From assembly GCF_900961225.1 (NCBI RefSeq), contig NZ_CAAHFN010000044.1, positions 1 to 64,000 of the forward strand: a stretch of 64,000 nt of DNA. The letters are read 5' to 3'. This DNA comes from Modicisalibacter radicis (lineage in GTDB: Bacteria > Pseudomonadota > Gammaproteobacteria > Pseudomonadales > Halomonadaceae). Within the stretch, counting starts at the first letter, position 1. Every line of letters starts with the position of its first letter. The position numbers were made by a program, and so were the translations under genes. Shown here piece by piece: positions 61,895 through 64,000 of this stretch. Under the pieces are notes generated by a model. That model made no database searches. It had not been told where the DNA came from and saw only the letters and a list, made by a program, of their open reading frames with translations.

Positions 61895-63082
61895 ATGTCC
61901 GTAATCAATACCAACATCACCGCGATGATCGGCCAGCAGAACCTGAACTCATCCAAGGCCGACCTGACCACCGCCATGGAGCGTCTGTCTTCCGGCCTGC
62001 GCATCAACAGCGCCAAGGACGACGCCGCCGGTCAGGCCATCGCCAACCGCATGTCTTCACAGATCACCGGCCTGTCACAGGCCCAGCGTAACGCCAACGA
62101 CGGTATCTCCGTCGCGCAGACCGCTGAAGGCGCGCTGAACCAGGTCAACGACAACCTGCAGCGTGTCCGCGAGCTGACCGTTCAGGCCCAGAACGGCACC
62201 AACTCCCAGGACGACCTGACCTCCATCCAGAACGAGATCGGCCAGCGTCTCAACGAAATCAACCGTATCGCCGACCAGACCGACTTCAACGGCGTCAAGG
62301 TCCTGGCCGACGACCAGAAACTGAGCATCCAGGTGGGCGCCAACGACGGCGAGTCCATCGAGATCAGCCTGAAGGAAATCACTTCCGGCACCCTCGGCCT
62401 GGACAGCTTCAACGTCAACGGCCCGCAGGGCACCACTGCCGCTGCCTCTACCGCCAACTTCACGGCCGCTTATGGCGACTCCACTGGAATCACTGACAGT
62501 GATGTCAACGACTTCGGCGACGATCTGGCAACCAAGCTGGGCATCGCTACCGGCTCCGTCGCGGCCGACACCGCTGACGCCTATGTCGATGAAGCCGGCA
62601 ACTGGTACGCCCAGGTCGACATCAGCGCAGCCAGCGAAGCCGAATCACGCACGCTGGCAGCCCAGGGTATCAGCGTTGCCTCCGGTGCGACCGTTACCTT
62701 CAGCGTTGCCCTGGACCCGCAGGACGCCGACGTCACTACCGATGCAACAGCTTCCTTCACGGTGGAAGGTTCCGAACTGAGCGCCAGCAGCCTGGTTTCC
62801 GGTGCCACCGACGACCCGCTGAAGACGCTGGACTCCGCGCTGAGCACCGTCGACACCCTGCGCTCCGACCTGGGTGCGATCCAGAACCGCTTCGAGTCGG
62901 CCATCACCAACCTGCAGACCAACGAGACCAACCTCTCGGCGGCCCGCTCACGCATCGAAGATGCCGACTACGCGACCGAAGTCTCCAACATGACTCGCGC
63001 GCAGATCCTGCAGCAGGCCGGTACGTCGGTCCTGGCACAGGCCAACCAGGTCCCGCAGAGCGTTCTGTCACTGCTGGGCTAA
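61895..63082 (+). CDS. fliC: Flagellin
   Basis: 395 residues. The conserved N-terminal D0/D1 region (about 1-140: INTNITAMIGQQNLNSS, LSSGLRINSAKDDAAGQAIANR, DQTDFNGVKVL) and C-terminal D1/D0 region (about 320-395: RSRIEDADYATEVSNMTRAQILQQAG, ending VLSLLG) flank a Thr/Ala/Ser/Asp-rich surface domain. It is exported through FlhA/FlhB with FliS and capped by FliD, all encoded in this window. AAGGAAG precedes the ATG. Single copy here, isolated from the main flagellar block. Ser/Thr content of the middle would suit O-glycosylation by the downstream protein. Confidence 0.97.
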   Translation: MSVINTNITAMIGQQNLNSSKADLTTAMERLSSGLRINSAKDDAAGQAIANRMSSQITGLSQAQRNANDGISVAQTAEGALNQVNDNLQRVRELTVQAQNGTNSQDDLTSIQNEIGQRLNEINRIADQTDFNGVKVLADDQKLSIQVGANDGESIEISLKEITSGTLGLDSFNVNGPQGTTAAASTANFTAAYGDSTGITDSDVNDFGDDLATKLGIATGSVAADTADAYVDEAGNWYAQVDISAASEAESRTLAAQGISVASGATVTFSVALDPQDADVTTDATASFTVEGSELSASSLVSGATDDPLKTLDSALSTVDTLRSDLGAIQNRFESAITNLQTNETNLSAARSRIEDADYATEVSNMTRAQILQQAGTSVLAQANQVPQSVLSLLG

Positions 63083-63120
63083 TCAAGATCAGTACCCCCA
63101 CCCTGTAGTGGGGCTAGAGA

Positions 63121-63146
63121 AAGGCTGCCGAAAGGCAGCCTTTTTT
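63121..63146 (+). terminator. Intrinsic terminator of fliC
   Basis: AAGGCTGCC-GAAA-GGCAGCCTT (9-bp stem, GAAA tetraloop) running into TTTTTT at 63141-63146, about 38 nt after the fliC stop. Confidence 0.93.
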
Positions 63147-63241
63147 GATAATAGCGCCTAAACCCGCTCTATTTGAGATTTCGCCGCTTCATCACGAAGG
63201 TAGCATTGAGGGAATCGTCAAAGCCCCGAGTATGTTCCGCC

Positions 63242-64000
63242 ATGAGCAAGCCGAAGAACCGCAAGCAGCCCAGCATGCCCGCTCGACACAAGAGCCGCCA
63301 AGGGTCCGCGACACTGTCCGAAGCCCGGAAATTGACACAGCGTCAGCCCGACAATGCCCACGGCTGGAAGACCCTGGGCGCGCGCTTGCATGATGAGGCA
63401 CTATTCGACGAGGCTATTGCAGCGCTCGGGCGCGCCCATCACCTCACGCCAGACGACCACGAGGTTTACGCGCTGACGGCAAAGGCCGTTCACAAAAAAG
63501 GCAAGTTTGAAGACGCCGTTGCCCTGCTGCGCAAATCGCTCGAGATCAAGCCCGACTACGCCAGGGCCCACCATTACCTGGCCTACCTGCTGTACAACAA
63601 GGACGATAGTCACGGCGCCTTGCCACATATTGATAAAGCCTGCGAACTCGAACCGCAGAACCATGAATACCTGACCACCCAGGGCAACATACTGACCAGG
63701 TTGCACCGATACGGCGATGCAATAAGCGCCCTGGAAAAAGCCATTGCAATCGCACCCCGGAAATATTTTGCCTGGAATAACCTGGGCAACCTGATGAAGG
63801 ATACCGGCCGCCTCGAAAAGGCGCTGCATAACTATCACAAAGCACTGGAAGTCAATCCCGGCGCCCTAGCGTCTTTTTCCAATATCATAACCACCCTGCA
63901 TTACCACCCTGGTTACGGCGCAGCGGATATTTTCAGCGTTTGCAAGGAGTGGGATGCACGCTTCGCCCCCGCATCCGTTCCGGGAAGGCCCGTACCAAGC
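63242..64000 (+). CDS. TPR protein, probable SPINDLY/GT41 O-glycosyltransferase (partial)
   Basis: The frame is open from ATG 63242 to the right edge (253 codons, no stop). A basic start (SKPKNRKQPSMPARHKSRQ) is followed by five or six tetratricopeptide repeats (about 35-215), for example AHGWKTLGARLHDEALFDEAIAALGRA and AWNNLGNLMKDTGRLEKALHNYHKAL, given here as examples only. The last visible stretch (TTLHYHPGYGAADIFSVCKEWDARFAP) resembles the linker into the GT41 catalytic domain of bacterial O-GlcNAc-transferase-like proteins. Location just after fliC suggests flagellin glycosylation. The catalytic domain itself is outside the window. Confidence 0.75.
   Translation, partial: MSKPKNRKQPSMPARHKSRQGSATLSEARKLTQRQPDNAHGWKTLGARLHDEALFDEAIAALGRAHHLTPDDHEVYALTAKAVHKKGKFEDAVALLRKSLEIKPDYARAHHYLAYLLYNKDDSHGALPHIDKACELEPQNHEYLTTQGNILTRLHRYGDAISALEKAIAIAPRKYFAWNNLGNLMKDTGRLEKALHNYHKALEVNPGALASFSNIITTLHYHPGYGAADIFSVCKEWDARFAPASVPGRPVPS

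Noticed and set aside
1-64000. CRISPR arrays, tRNA and rRNA genes
   Set aside because: No regularly spaced repeats with unique spacers and no cloverleaf or rRNA-like sequence was noticed on either strand. A dedicated scan (tRNAscan, CRISPR finder) was not possible.

Overview
The window is high-GC, densely coded gammaproteobacterial chromosome. Three things suggest a Halomonas-like member of the Halomonadaceae: a flagellar/chemotaxis block collinear with enterobacteria (FlhDC-driven) that also carries flhF, a cyanide-insensitive-type bd oxidase, and a 5-oxoproline/TRAP locus. The species cannot be fixed from sequence alone. No tRNA, rRNA or CRISPR array was seen.

Layout. 1-89: tail of an IS110-like transposase. 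132-9758: purine-salvage and catabolism block, comprising a TetR/RutR-like regulator with a RutR-type operator, xdhABC, guanine deaminase, an NCS2 permease and an adenine deaminase. Together these take adenine and guanine to xanthine and urate. 9817-15695: cydABDC, a bd-type quinol oxidase and its thiol exporter. 16046-17017: Ca2+/Na+ antiporter. 17261-20877: pqiABC lipid-trafficking system (MCE type).

20894-49408: a long minus-strand flagellar and chemotaxis region. Read in the direction of transcription it is fliD-fliS-fliT-fliK-flhB-like, flhDC, motAB-cheAW, three receptors, cheR-cheB, a fourth receptor, cheYZ, then flhB-flhA-flhF, an FlhG-position protein, flhE and fliA. The order flhDC-motAB-cheAW-mcp-cheRBYZ-flhBAE matches Escherichia coli, with flhF and its partner inserted. 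Regulation can be read directly. flhDC has an AT-rich leader, and sigma-28 type promoters (TAAAG-N-GCCGATAA like) precede motA, fliD, one receptor gene and fliC. The motA promoter lies in the loop of the flhC terminator.

49680-52854: two unrecognised proteins, a CBS-domain protein and an MFS carrier. 52838-58425: pxpABC (5-oxoprolinase) divergent from a TRAP transporter. Then come a type I asparaginase, two small toxin-antitoxin modules (HigBA/RelE-like and HepT-MntA) and a DUF2835-like protein. 61895-63082: flagellin fliC with its own promoter and terminator. It is followed by a TPR protein running off the right edge, probably a SPINDLY/GT41 O-glycosyltransferase that could modify flagellin.

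The most unusual items are an FlhF about 370 residues longer than usual, paired with an FlhG-position protein lacking a P-loop; the promoter-in-terminator arrangement at motA; and two tandem PAS-receptors whose signalling halves are almost identical in DNA.
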